Assembly: GCF_900112195.1 (NCBI RefSeq)
Contig: NZ_FOKR01000013.1
Coordinates: 20,204-84,203 of the forward strand
DNA length: 64,000 nt
Direction: 5' to 3'
Source of the DNA: Butyrivibrio sp. YAB3001
GTDB taxonomy: Bacteria; Bacillota; Clostridia; Lachnospirales; Lachnospiraceae
Of the stretch, positions 31,601-39,200 are shown piece by piece. The notes under the pieces were generated by a model, which saw only the letters and a program-made list of their open reading frames with translations, had not been told where the DNA came from and made no database searches. Within the stretch, counting starts at the first letter, position 1, and each line of letters begins with the position of its first letter. The translations under genes and the position numbers were made by a program.

Positions 31601-34432
31601 TCAAACGTTGTTTCAAGCTATGAGATTCTTGATGCAGCAGGAGTTAATAAGGCAGAAAACTTCACAAATGTTACAAAGGTTCCCGGAACACTTACTGTTT
31701 CTCCGGTAGATGTAACAATCACTACAGGAACAGATAGAAAAGAGTATGATGGAACTCCTTTGACAAATGATGAAGTCAGCATTACCGGACTTGCAAGAGG
31801 CGAGAGTGTAACACTCAAGACAACCGGAACAATCACAGAAGTCGGTTCAGTTGATAACACCTATGCGATTACATGGGATAATGCTAAGGCAAGTAACTAT
31901 GTGATCAATGATAAGCTTGGAACACTGACTATTGACAAGAATTCTACTGCAATCAAGATTACTGCTCCTTCAGACACTAAGACTTATGACGGAAAAGCAC
32001 TTACTGCAGATGGAAGCGGCGATAAGAAGATAATAGTTACAGGTCTTCCTTCCGGATTCTCAGTAGTGGCAAAAGCTGATGGCTTACAGACAGATGCCGG
32101 AACAAGCAGCAATGTCATCAGAGAAACATATGTAATCAAGAATGCAGCAGGAGATGTAAAGACATCCTTCTTTACCAATGTCACATTGGTAGATGGTAGC
32201 CTTACAGTTACTCCAAAGGCTGTAACAATTACAACCGGTTCAGCAAGTAAGCCATATGATGGCAAGCCACTTACAAAGGACGAAGCTAAGATCGCAAATC
32301 TTGCAGATGGTGAGTCAGTTGATCTTAAGGCAACAGGAACAATTACAGAAGTTGGTTCAACAGCAAATACATATTCAATTAAGTGGACTAATGCGAATGC
32401 TGCAAACTATAAAGTAACAGACAATCTTGGAAAACTTACGATCACAGAATCAAATGTTGATGTAGTATTTACAGCTCCTTCAGCAAGCAAGACTTACGAT
32501 GGAACTGCACTTACAGAAGATGGTTCAGGTGATAATAAGGTTACGGCAGTAGGACTTCCTGATGGATTTACATTCAAGGCAACAGTTTCAGGAAGCCAGA
32601 AAGATGCAGGTTCATCAGCAAATAAGATCACAGCATTTACAATCTACAATGCAGCAGGTGATGATAAGACTGATAACTTCGCAAAAGTAGCTAAAGTTGA
32701 TGGAACACTTACAGTTAACCCGGCTCCTGTAGTAGTAACAACAGGCTCTGCAAGCAAGCAGTATGACGGAACACCACTTACAAATGATGAGGCTTCAGTA
32801 AAAGGTCTTGTTGGAACAGAAAGCGTTACAATTAAGACTACAGGAAGTCAGACAGAAGTAGGTAAGAGCTCAAATACTTATAAGATTAAGTGGAGTGGAG
32901 CAAAGGAAAAGAACTATACAATTACTGATGATCTTGGAAATCTGCAGATAACTGCTAATGGTGCAGAGATTAAAGTCACAGCACCTAGTGCAAAGAAAGT
33001 TTATAATGGCAAAGCACTTACTGCAGATGGAACAGGAAAAGAAAAGCTTACATGGACAGGACTTCCAAGTGGATTTAAGGCAGAAGCAACTGTAACAGGT
33101 TCACAGACTGATGCAGGTGAAAGTGCTAACGTTATTACCGGAGGCATTGTTATCAAGAATGCGAGTGGGGATGACAAGACTGCTAACTTCACAAATATTA
33201 CAACTGTGGACGGTAAGCTCGTAGTAACTAAGGCTCCTGTAACAGTTACAACTAAATCAGCCAAGAAGAAATATGATGGTACACCTCTTACAGCAGGCGC
33301 ATCTATCACAGGTCTTATTAAGGGCGAGAAGGCAGATGTAAAGGGAACAGGAACAATTACAAGAGTAGGAACTGCAACTAATACCTATAGTATTACATGG
33401 ACAACAGCAAAAGCTGGAAACTATGAGATAACAGAAAATCTTGGCACTCTTATAATTGACGACAGAGGAGCTGACGCATTCGTTATCAGAGCAAATACTG
33501 ATGATGTAAACGTTATATATGACGGTCAGTACTACAACAACTTTGATTACGCACTTGAAGGAATTGGAGAAACATCTATTATTACGTTGTTATCAGATGT
33601 AGTAGCACCGGTAACAGAATTCTTCAGTAATCTGGTTAGTATTGTGGCAGATGCTTCAATGGACGGAAATACAAAGACAGCAATAACTATAGGAGATGCT
33701 ACCTTTAATGTAACAGGTATCAAAGTGGCAACATCTGAGAAAGATGCAGGAGTATATAAACTTTCTATGGATGCAACTACTATGAAGGTTGTGGATTCAG
33801 AAGGCAATGATGTAACAGACCAGTTCAGGTATGAAGATGGAACAATGGGAACACTTACCATTGGAAAGGCACCGGTAATAGTAGCTACAGGTTCTGCTAC
33901 AAAGACCTATGATGGCTCAGCTCTTACCGAGGCAACAGCAACTATTACAGGCCTTGTAAAGGGAGAAACCGCAAACGTTACTGCAACAGGAAGTCAGACT
34001 GAAGTAGGAAGCAGCACAAATACATATAGTATTGAATGGCTGACTGCAAATGCAAACAATTATACACTTACTGAGGACCTTGGAACTCTTACAGTAACAA
34101 CAGGAACAACTCCAGGACCGGATCCAGATCCTACACCAACACCTACTCCGGATCCAACACCTACACCTACTCCAGATCCTACACCAATACCGGATGTTCC
34201 TACTCCTACAGCACCAACTCCTACACCGGTTGCAGTACCGGCAGATCAGGCAGTACTTGGCGCTAGAAGAGATGGAGCCGGAAATGATCAGGCAGTACTT
34301 GGAGCAAGACGTGGCAGAACTGAAGATGAGACGAATGACACAGCAAGAGTTATTGTGATCATCATGTCAGTAGCAGCTGCAATTGCGCTGATCTTTACAG
34401 GCAAAAAGAAAGAAGAGGATGAGGAAGGCTGA
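22640..34432 (+). CDS. Giant secreted InlB/YDG-repeat surface protein C (3930 aa)
   Basis: One of the largest gene types in such genomes (11.8 kb). ATG 22640 has AGGAGG 11 nt upstream. Order: signal peptide (LAILLTFALVTTSFGSDWA), Glu-rich acidic segment ending in a run of SDKK units (nt ~23255-23330), three InlB-type B repeats (VNWTDSEG motifs), the conserved YHAGG module (nt ~24148-24570), and more F-x-GW repeats to ~27180. About 23 YDG/MBG-type repeats follow (nt ~27440-33470, plus one at the end), including three near-identical 192-residue units. Next is the RANTDDV...DQFRYEDG module shared with protein A, a Pro/Thr/Asp linker, doubled VLGARR (~34252 and ~34294), TEDETND, a hydrophobic helix and a charged tail. 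Inferred cell-surface fibre; ligand unknown. The frame is intact throughout. Confidence 0.92.
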   Translation: MLKKWKRVLAILLTFALVTTSFGSDWASMRSFAVEDEEELAQLKNEDITTADWEQIPEEGGQEESQEESQEEIQQDDDAAVEENNDANTDETTEETTEEVVSEETADAQEEELSSESEENSEAVAEESAEEISEEKETAEEVAEETTNSDETSDNKETSEKEDASEASKEAVSEEAEANVAEVEEADNEDKDKEDKKDNQEESEEKSDKKSDKKSDKKSDKKSDKKESEESEEKTDEQEEVEELLVTVHYIASEGGTVSLEEETININDEEAKFEGATAQADDGYIFVNWTDDEGVVVSEEPSLVPENIERESAFTANFEEEAVEEPEDPEEKKVTVTYKATEGGTVSLEEETIDLNDEKSSFKGATAEADEGYLFVNWTDSEGKEVSTNETFVPSEIEEDAEFTANFEEKAPVEKIVTVTYKARKGGYVAEGNKTKKVEKVDINKEGAAFEGATAYSWNDKYEFVNWTDSDGNEVSTEATFIPDGIEEDTVFYANFEAVEDIADKMPAIEVGGYHAGGLIVSVIAEVGVFPKGTEVSITSISDDQAVATAEDTLGTEVSSAKGVDITFYYEGEEIQPADNKYVHVSLELEETIETENLAVIHDHGDEAEQIDVAVSEDSEGNAETVAFDVSEFSIFIVAEHGTSDDDTENNKATLTYYFYNGDVEFSRQIVKEGEDFYNPGIPSLLPNQEFNGWFEKDDDGNFIGEAITFGKVGKIDAQTEIKLYANITTTYYVTFVGQSDEIVQVKRVAVTGNQSPMTKIDDVVVTPADSQQAFAGWANSKANQTNKIVIQENEIDASDDQYRTLYAVIINAYWLHFDENDGVGGGADYIGPRYIEDGVRPETVKPDPPTRKGYIFGGWYNGKGTNPGEVTGGEFRWDIPLTQDTTIYAKWTEDPNTTYTVIIWKQKVTDDKDATEKHYDYETSEVKTGRTNSTITNNTIRTYLNKEYGGFHYDHYDVVNSKGATTTIGPKGDTVVNVYYDRNKLTITFKDSLGNTLGKAFDGLYGQTLSEYGYNWNWNNCTWYYKSSSGNTVLLILDTFRFDSYSDAGANATELVVYKNKTSTGHELRYIKQNIDGSYPSTTPFTGSSSINNFSITEKFDGFKAFEYRRGKKKNNSTTWTSWTPGPDGTSVDLTGYDYIEIHYERLKYSITFMDGNDEVDPETDVFEKIPYQKSLSTYETSAPTLPDKAGYKFIGWFEDKNGQTPFNWSLTMPAANKVIYAYYAPIRYKVTLDANGGTLLNGQVESFNLNYGDHISKDSLTTNVEYPGYLLIGWYDQSTDKPYSYDIVTGPAVEKIDGQWYGFINLKAEWRNPGVNNIVYEAGDHGSNPPVDGYNYSGSSAAVVGAPPATIETKYTFIGWRVKGTESDSKLSRIFYPNNSIQLKDYTKYIVGGKLTFIAIYEETGTGSTEKTTITYDPNGGVGTAKTFEYRKNEGFTPLSQTEAGFTRENYEFIGWAKTADATTPWLSLLDIANGKEIGADNLPDEDGDRKPDVPNILYACWKRQTAEYTVEYYKGEATDDTDADHYLGKVTGLGPKNVGDPVILVNGTAPGELNYAKAQGLVGAGYKDGVQTPATYVMKAENNVIKVLYSAKTLTVTIKGKKTEITYDGKEHTVTGFIPSAVDEDGNAVTCTEDDFTYDGNSTITGTHVADSADLEFDLTKFTSKLTGYDKDAITYLHDSQQPKNELVIKKASITVETYTGEKVYDGSALTKGAKVTATNVSTSTSNGTETKTTTIVDNHENQAKEVTLINGEVVYITITGTQTAADTSNNTYSFDWTNSLTTGKSGDYEVTESLGTLKVTDFKGQITVTTTGGTFTYDGKEHGATVEVSGLPAIGYSVSDDEKKSNAKATDVTTTPITATADVLIIRNAAGDDVTSKLNIKYVTGSITILPASITVETFTDEKVYDGSALTKGAEVTATNVSTSTSNGTETQTTTIADDHNNELKKVTLINGEVVYIKVTGTQTEVNTDVAHANNNTYEFDWTAESGTTAKQSNYTIVSETVGTLTVKETTAEIIVTTVGGEFTYDGTAHGATVTVSALPTGYTLGTHTSNATATHVAECTETFTDGTGNSVSNVVNATADNLVIKNASGTDVTATLKANGNITFVDGYIKINPATLTVTTPDASKEYDGQPLTAEGTISGFVTVGGVQETAKFETTGTQTEVNAGTPHDGNNTYSITWNGTAVQTDYEVSETLGTLTVTETTAAITVTTVGGEFTYDGTAHGATVTVTGIPTGYTLGTHTSNATATHVAECTETFTGTDGTVVDKVVNATADNLVITNASGTDVTATLKANGNITFVDGYIKITPATLTVTTPDAEKEYDGQPLTAEGTISGFVTVGGVKETATFTTTGTQTEVNANIPHNGNNTYSLVWDGTATQTDYTVSDTVGTLTVKETTAAITVTTVGGEFTYDGTAHGATVTVTGIPTGYTLGTHTSNATATHVAECTETFTDTAGNTVSEVVNATADNLVITNASGTDVTATLKANGNITFVDGYIKINPATLTVTTPDAEKEYNGQPLTAEGTISGFVTVGGVKETATFKTTGTQTEVNYNIPHNGNNTYSLTWDGTAVQTDYTVSDTVGTLTVTTNESAKIEIIAPSDSKEYDGTALTCDGTGVKKVTATGLPSGFTVEGSATGSQTDFGSSANQVSDYTIKNAAGEEKTANFLSVTKTDGTLSVSKAPLTVTTDSAAGPFTGQPLTKHENASLTGLKNNETVTFNVTGSQTEVNENVPHDGNNTYEIIWDGTATETNYYIKAENLGTLTVSAAAITIRAKDAVKDYDGTPLTSNVIVVGGSEILPTNYEIVGECEGTITNAGTETNKIKSFKIQDENGIDKTSNFNVGTPIDGKLTVNQITANVTTASGTREYDGNPFTKDEASITGLIPSEQSLVEIHATGSVTEVGIVVDNTEKITWNNVNPNNYILSKSIGTLEVTKSTKAITLTAATDSKDYDGSPLTNANVTVSGKPAGFTVNATASGSQTDVGTSSNVVSSYEILDAAGVNKAENFTNVTKVPGTLTVSPVDVTITTGTDRKEYDGTPLTNDEVSITGLARGESVTLKTTGTITEVGSVDNTYAITWDNAKASNYVINDKLGTLTIDKNSTAIKITAPSDTKTYDGKALTADGSGDKKIIVTGLPSGFSVVAKADGLQTDAGTSSNVIRETYVIKNAAGDVKTSFFTNVTLVDGSLTVTPKAVTITTGSASKPYDGKPLTKDEAKIANLADGESVDLKATGTITEVGSTANTYSIKWTNANAANYKVTDNLGKLTITESNVDVVFTAPSASKTYDGTALTEDGSGDNKVTAVGLPDGFTFKATVSGSQKDAGSSANKITAFTIYNAAGDDKTDNFAKVAKVDGTLTVNPAPVVVTTGSASKQYDGTPLTNDEASVKGLVGTESVTIKTTGSQTEVGKSSNTYKIKWSGAKEKNYTITDDLGNLQITANGAEIKVTAPSAKKVYNGKALTADGTGKEKLTWTGLPSGFKAEATVTGSQTDAGESANVITGGIVIKNASGDDKTANFTNITTVDGKLVVTKAPVTVTTKSAKKKYDGTPLTAGASITGLIKGEKADVKGTGTITRVGTATNTYSITWTTAKAGNYEITENLGTLIIDDRGADAFVIRANTDDVNVIYDGQYYNNFDYALEGIGETSIITLLSDVVAPVTEFFSNLVSIVADASMDGNTKTAITIGDATFNVTGIKVATSEKDAGVYKLSMDATTMKVVDSEGNDVTDQFRYEDGTMGTLTIGKAPVIVATGSATKTYDGSALTEATATITGLVKGETANVTATGSQTEVGSSTNTYSIEWLTANANNYTLTEDLGTLTVTTGTTPGPDPDPTPTPTPDPTPTPTPDPTPIPDVPTPTAPTPTPVAVPADQAVLGARRDGAGNDQAVLGARRGRTEDETNDTARVIVIIMSVAAAIALIFTGKKKEEDEEG
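28690..30410 (+). repeat. Three tandem copies of a 576-bp unit in surface gene C
   Basis: The string ACAGTTGG(T/C)GGAGAGTTTACC recurs at 28706, 29282 and 29858, an exact period of 576 bp (192 codons). Each unit codes for two YDG-type repeats, GEFTYDGTAHGATV and (S/E)KEY(D/N)GQPLTAEG. Copies 2 and 3 are the closest by eye. The period keeps frame, so copy-number change would give length variants. Confidence 0.88.
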
Positions 34433-34523
34433 TAAACATGATCGCATATACTAATTCTGAGTTTGGACGAAGGATTAGTCTGACCATGGATTAAGGGCTT
34501 TATCAAGAATCAAAAAATAAGAG

Positions 34524-34557
34524 CGGCTGGCCGTATATATACGGTCAGCCGTTTTTT
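34524..34557 (+). terminator. Intrinsic terminator after surface gene C
   Basis: 12-bp stem CGGCTGGCCGTA/TACGGTCAGCCG (one G-U wobble; 34524-34551 overall) followed by six T. Confidence 0.9.
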
Positions 34558-34649
34558 CCGTAGAACAACTATTGTACTTATTGAAGCGAAAAAAGTGATT
34601 TATGCACCCTTGTTCACAAAATTTTAGATAAATATTATCATTTGCCCTA

Positions 34650-34678
34650 TTGATTTTATTTAAGACATAAGTTATTAT
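34650..34678 (+). promoter_or_regulatory. Promoter of the SAM riboswitch-metK transcript
   Basis: TTGATT (34650-34655), 17-bp spacer, TATTAT (34673-34678). A transcript from here would start about 55 nt before the riboswitch P1 stem. Confidence 0.65.
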
Positions 34679-34739
34679 CGAACTACGGAAACGGTTGAGG
34701 AATGTGCTGTTTCCGAGTATAATCATATATTTGTTGTTG

Positions 34740-34882
34740 TTCTCTTATTCAGAGTGGTGGAGGTACATAGGACCTATGAAGCCACGGCAACCCCTTGATG
34801 ATTCAGGAAGGTGCCAACCTGAGCGTGCAATTCCGTATGGAATATGGAGCAATATTATTTGTTCCTACGAGCAATAAGAGGA
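34740..34882 (+). promoter_or_regulatory. SAM-I (S-box) riboswitch aptamer
   Basis: Conserved S-box elements appear in order: the P1 5' arm CTCTTATT (34742-34749), AGAGTGGTGGAGGTACATAGG, GACCTATGAAGCCACGGCAACC, AAGGTGCCAACCTGAGC, and the 3' P1 arm AATAAGAG (34873-34880). The next gene is metK, the S-adenosylmethionine synthetase, a typical target: SAM binding should stop its own synthesis. Family assignment rests on these consensus blocks. Confidence 0.96.
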
Positions 34883-34897
34883 TCTGATACGATAATC

Positions 34898-34946
34898 AGC
34901 TCCGTTTGTTTTGTTCTTTGCACGCGACAAAACGACGGAGCTTTAC
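34898..34946 (+). terminator. Riboswitch expression-platform terminator
   Basis: AGCTCCGT...GTTTTGT pairs with ACAAAAC...ACGGAGCT (34898-34914 with 34927-34942) around one bulge and one wobble, ending CTTTACTT. Formation in the SAM-bound state would end transcription before metK. The T-run is short, so termination may be incomplete. Confidence 0.75.
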
Positions 34947-34966
34947 TTGTGTAGAAAGGAAAAAGA

Positions 34967-36157
34967 ATGGATAAGTTTATTTTTACATCCGAATCAGTAA
35001 CAGAAGGACACCCAGACAAAATATGCGATAACATCTCTGATGCTATCCTTGATGCCTGCATGGAGCAGGATCCTATGAGCCGTGTAGCTTGTGAGACAGC
35101 TACATGTACAGGATTTGTTCTCATCACAGGTGAGATCACAACAAAGGCTCACGTAGACTATGCTAAGATTGCACGTGAGACAATCAAAGAAATCGGTTAT
35201 GATGATTCAGCTAAGGGATTTGATGGAAATACCTGCGCTGTATTTGTAGCTCTTGATCAGCAGTCAGCTGATATCGCTATGGGCGTTGATAAGGCTCTTG
35301 AAGCAAGAGAGAACCAGATGACAGATGAACAGCTTGAGGCAATTGGAGCAGGCGACCAGGGTATGATGTTTGGTTATGCTACAAACGAGACAGAAGAGTA
35401 TATGCCATATGCTATCAGCCTTGCACACAAGCTCACAAAGAAGCTTACAGAAGTTAGAAAGAACGGCACACTTCCATATCTTCGCGCTGACGGAAAGAGC
35501 CAGGTATCAGTTGAATATGATGAGAATGGCAAAGTAAAGAGACTTGAAGCAATCGTTATCTCTACTCAGCATGATGAGAAGGTTACACAGGAACAGATCC
35601 ATACAGATATCAGAAAGCACGTTATCGACGCAATTGTTGATTCTGCAATGGTTGATGAGAATACAAAGATCTACATCAATCCTACAGGACGTTTCGTTAT
35701 CGGAGGACCTCAGGGTGATGCAGGACTTACAGGTCGTAAGATCATTGTTGATACTTATGGTGGAGCAGCTCGTCATGGCGGCGGTGCTTTCTCCGGAAAA
35801 GACTGCACAAAGGTTGACCGTTCAGCAGCCTATGCAGCAAGATATGTTGCTAAGAACATTGTGGCAGCAGGACTTGCAGACAGAGCTGAGATCCAGCTTT
35901 CATATGCTATCGGCGTAGCACAGCCTACATCAATTCTTGTAGATACATTTGGAACAGGTAAGGTTTCTGATGAGAAGCTTACAGAGGCAGTTCGTAAGGT
36001 GTTTGATCTTCGTCCTGCAGGAATCATCAAGATGCTTGACCTTCGTCGTCCAATCTACAAACAGACAGCAGCATACGGACACTTTGGACGCAATGACCTT
36101 AACCTTCCTTGGGAGCAGACAAACAAGGTTGAAGAGCTTAAGGCAGCCGTACAGTAA
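34967..36157 (+). CDS. metK: S-adenosylmethionine synthetase
   Basis: Makes S-adenosylmethionine from methionine and ATP, the methyl donor for (among others) the SpoU methyltransferase encoded downstream. 396 aa, full length. Signatures are [20 protein letters not shown] near the N-terminus, [12 protein letters not shown] and the phosphate loop [15 protein letters not shown]. An AAAGGAA SD precedes ATG 34967. Regulation by the SAM-I riboswitch directly upstream is strongly indicated. A bidirectional terminator separates it from the convergent dnaE. Confidence 0.98.
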   Translation: MDKFIFTSESVTEGHPDKICDNISDAILDACMEQDPMSRVACETATCTGFVLITGEITTKAHVDYAKIARETIKEIGYDDSAKGFDGNTCAVFVALDQQSADIAMGVDKALEARENQMTDEQLEAIGAGDQGMMFGYATNETEEYMPYAISLAHKLTKKLTEVRKNGTLPYLRADGKSQVSVEYDENGKVKRLEAIVISTQHDEKVTQEQIHTDIRKHVIDAIVDSAMVDENTKIYINPTGRFVIGGPQGDAGLTGRKIIVDTYGGAARHGGGAFSGKDCTKVDRSAAYAARYVAKNIVAAGLADRAEIQLSYAIGVAQPTSILVDTFGTGKVSDEKLTEAVRKVFDLRPAGIIKMLDLRRPIYKQTAAYGHFGRNDLNLPWEQTNKVEELKAAVQ

Positions 36158-36178
36158 GTAACTGCCTGGATATAAAAA

Positions 36179-36231
36179 GAGACGTTCTTTCGTGGATTGA
36201 ACTGTAATCCGCGAGAGAACGTCTTTTGTTT
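36179..36231. terminator. Bidirectional terminator between metK and dnaE
   Basis: AGACGTTCT(T/C)TCG pairs with CGAGAGAACGTCT, with an inner GGATT/AATCC stem (36180-36223). TTTTGTTTT follows on the plus strand and CTTTTTATA on the minus strand. Confidence 0.85.
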
Positions 36232-36298
36232 TAATGTGAAATTTCAGTAGAATTGCTTTGCAATGGATGCGCACTCGCGCAACATTCTTTATTGCATA

Positions 36299-39200
36299 TC
36301 AAGTCACTTGAACATTTTGTTTGCCCAAAAGATCATTCAGTTCAGAAAGAGTCTGATTATCAGCCTTGATTGTCTGGGACTTTCCAAGTTTCTTTATCTG
36401 CTTGGTGTCATTTAAGTATATTGCAACTTCATCCCGTCCATCACTTTGCGAAAGAATCCTGTTTATGGCATCAACTTTGGCTTCATAAGCATCTTTATCT
36501 GCAAAGCGCAGCCAAACTGTTTTTTGAACTTCGTCAAAGAGAAGAATTTTTGTGGCAATGAGTTTGGCATCTTTATCTTCCTCCACTGACACACGACCTT
36601 CTATGAATACCTTTGATTCTTCGTTAAGGCGTGGGGCGTTCCCTTCATAAGTCTTAGGAAATACGATAACTTCCACTGTTCCGACAAGATCTTCAAGCGT
36701 GAGAAATGCCATTATCTGGTCATTTTTAGTGTATTTAATCTTTTTTTCTGTAATTATTCCACCTATCCGCGCGTTGGCATTATCTTTAACAACAGGCATA
36801 TTTGTTTCATCATCAAGGTAAAAATCTGCTGTTGTGTTGGTAATGCGCTTTTTCCACATGGCAGTAAATTCTTCAAGAGGGTGACCTGAAATGTAAATGC
36901 CAAGGACCTCTTTTTCAAATTCAAGCATCAGCTCTCTTGGGAATTCGCCTACGTTTGGAAGAGGAATCTCAAACTGCTTTTTGGCACTTTCACCTGCGAG
37001 GTCAAAAAGAGTAAGCTGACCTGCCATGGAATTTCTTCCTGAGGAGTGGAGCTGATCCATTATCTGACTGTAGACGGTCATGTGTTGCTTGCGCGTCCCG
37101 CCAAGGCAGTCTAATGCTCCGGCTTTTATAAAGTTTTCAATTGCGCGCTTGTTTACATCATTTTCACGGCCCTGCATTCTTGTAAGAAAATCGTTGATAT
37201 TCTTAAATTTTCCGTGCAGTTGACGCTCTTTTACAATAGAAGAGATAACGGGCCTTCCTATACCTTTTATGGCGGTAAGGGCATAGCGTATGGCTTTCTT
37301 TTTGCCTGGAGCACTTGTGAGCACAGCTCCGGGAATTGGTTTATCCGTCTTAGAAGCATCAACTTCGGTTACGGAGAATCCGTTAAAACCTTCATTGATA
37401 TCAGGAGGTAAAAGAGAAATATTCATATTTCTACAGCTCATGATATAGCTTGATACTTTTCCGGGATTGTCGATAACTGAAGTCATGAGAGCGGCCATGA
37501 ATTCAACCGGATAATAGTACTTGAGCCATGCAGTCTGAAGCGCAACTACAGCATAGCAGGCAGCGTGGGATTTGTTGAAAGCGTATTTCGCAAAATCCAT
37601 CATGGAGTCATAAATTGCATTTGCTACATCGGATTCGATACCCTTTGCGGCACATCCTGGAACATGCTCTTCTGAGTTTCCGTTTACGAAGTTTTCACGT
37701 TCAACTTCCATGACATGCTGTTTCTTTTTACTCATGGCACGACGAACCAGGTCAGCTCGGCCAAGAGTGTAGCCGCCAAGCTGCTGAACAATCTGCATAA
37801 CCTGCTCCTGATAAACGATACAGCCGTAGGTTGGTTTGAGAATTGGTTCAAGTTCAGGTGTCTGGTAGGTTATGGAAGCGGCATCATTTTTTCCTGCAAT
37901 ATATTTAGGAATAAAGTCCATTGGCCCCGGGCGGTATAAGGAGATGCCGGCAATGATATCTTCAAGAGACTGCGGCTTAAGTTCCTTCATGAAGTTGGAC
38001 ATTCCCCCGGATTCAAGCTGGAAAACACCATCACAACGACCGGTTCCGATAGAAGCAAGTACAGCCGGATCATTATAGTCTATCTTGTCTATGTCAATAA
38101 AATTGGAATCGCCTGGTTTTGCGCCAATTGAACGATTAGCAAACTCAGTAGCATCTTTGATGACAGTTAGAGTGCGTAGCCCAAGAAAATCCATCTTAAG
38201 AAGACCAAGTCTTTCGATAGTTGTCATGGTAAACTGGGTTGTTATATTTCCTTCTGCCGAGCGTGAAAGAGGCACAAGATCCTCTGCGGGAGCCTGACAG
38301 ATTACCACACCGGCAGCATGGATTGATGTATGTCTTGGAAGACCTTCAAGCTTTTTGCACATGTCGATAAGCTTATGTACAGTCTCATCGTTTTCGTACT
38401 GTGAGCGAAGTTCAGGATTCATTTCCAAAGCTTTGTTAAGCGTCATATTGAGCTCTGTTGGGACCATTTTGGAGATGGTATCGCCAAAACTGTAAGGAAG
38501 GTCCATAACACGGGCAACATCGCGGATAACACCCCTGGCAGCAAGCGTACCAAAGGTGATGATCTGGACAACCTTATCAGAGCCATATTTGGAAGTGACA
38601 TAGTCAATAACATCCTGGCGGCGTTCATACTCGAAGTCTACGTCAATATCCGGCATGGATACACGTTCAGGGTTAAGGAATCGTTCAAAAAGAAGATCAT
38701 ATTTTATCGGATCTATGTTGGTTATATGCATGCAATAGGATACAAGACTACCAGCAGCAGAACCACGCCCCGGACCCACAGCGATGCCATTTTCGCGGCA
38801 ATAGTTGATATAATCCCAAACAATAAGGAAATAATCCACATATCCCATCTTCTGGATGACACCAAGCTCATAATCAAGACGCTTTTTTAAAGAGCCATCA
38901 TCGTTTGGATAATGCTCATGAAGGCCATCAAGGCAAAGCTTATTAAGATAAGTCCAGGAATCATATCCTTCGGGAACTTCGAAATGAGGCAATTTCGTCA
39001 CTCCGAATTCAATGTCCACATTACATCTGTCAGCGATTTTTTGCGTGTTTTCAATAGCTTCTAGCGCATATGGGAAAAGAGAACGCATCTCATCTTCACT
39101 TTTTACATAGTATTGTCCGCCTTCATAGCGCAGTCTGTCTTCATCAGACACTTTTTTTCCCGTCTGGATGCATAAAAGAAGGTCATGAGCTTCTGCATCA

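Noticed and set aside
28102..33861. Minus-strand ORFs over the YDG region of gene C, some Cys-rich
   Set aside because: They repeat with the same 576-bp period as the coding strand and reflect antisense of Thr/Ala codons, not genes.
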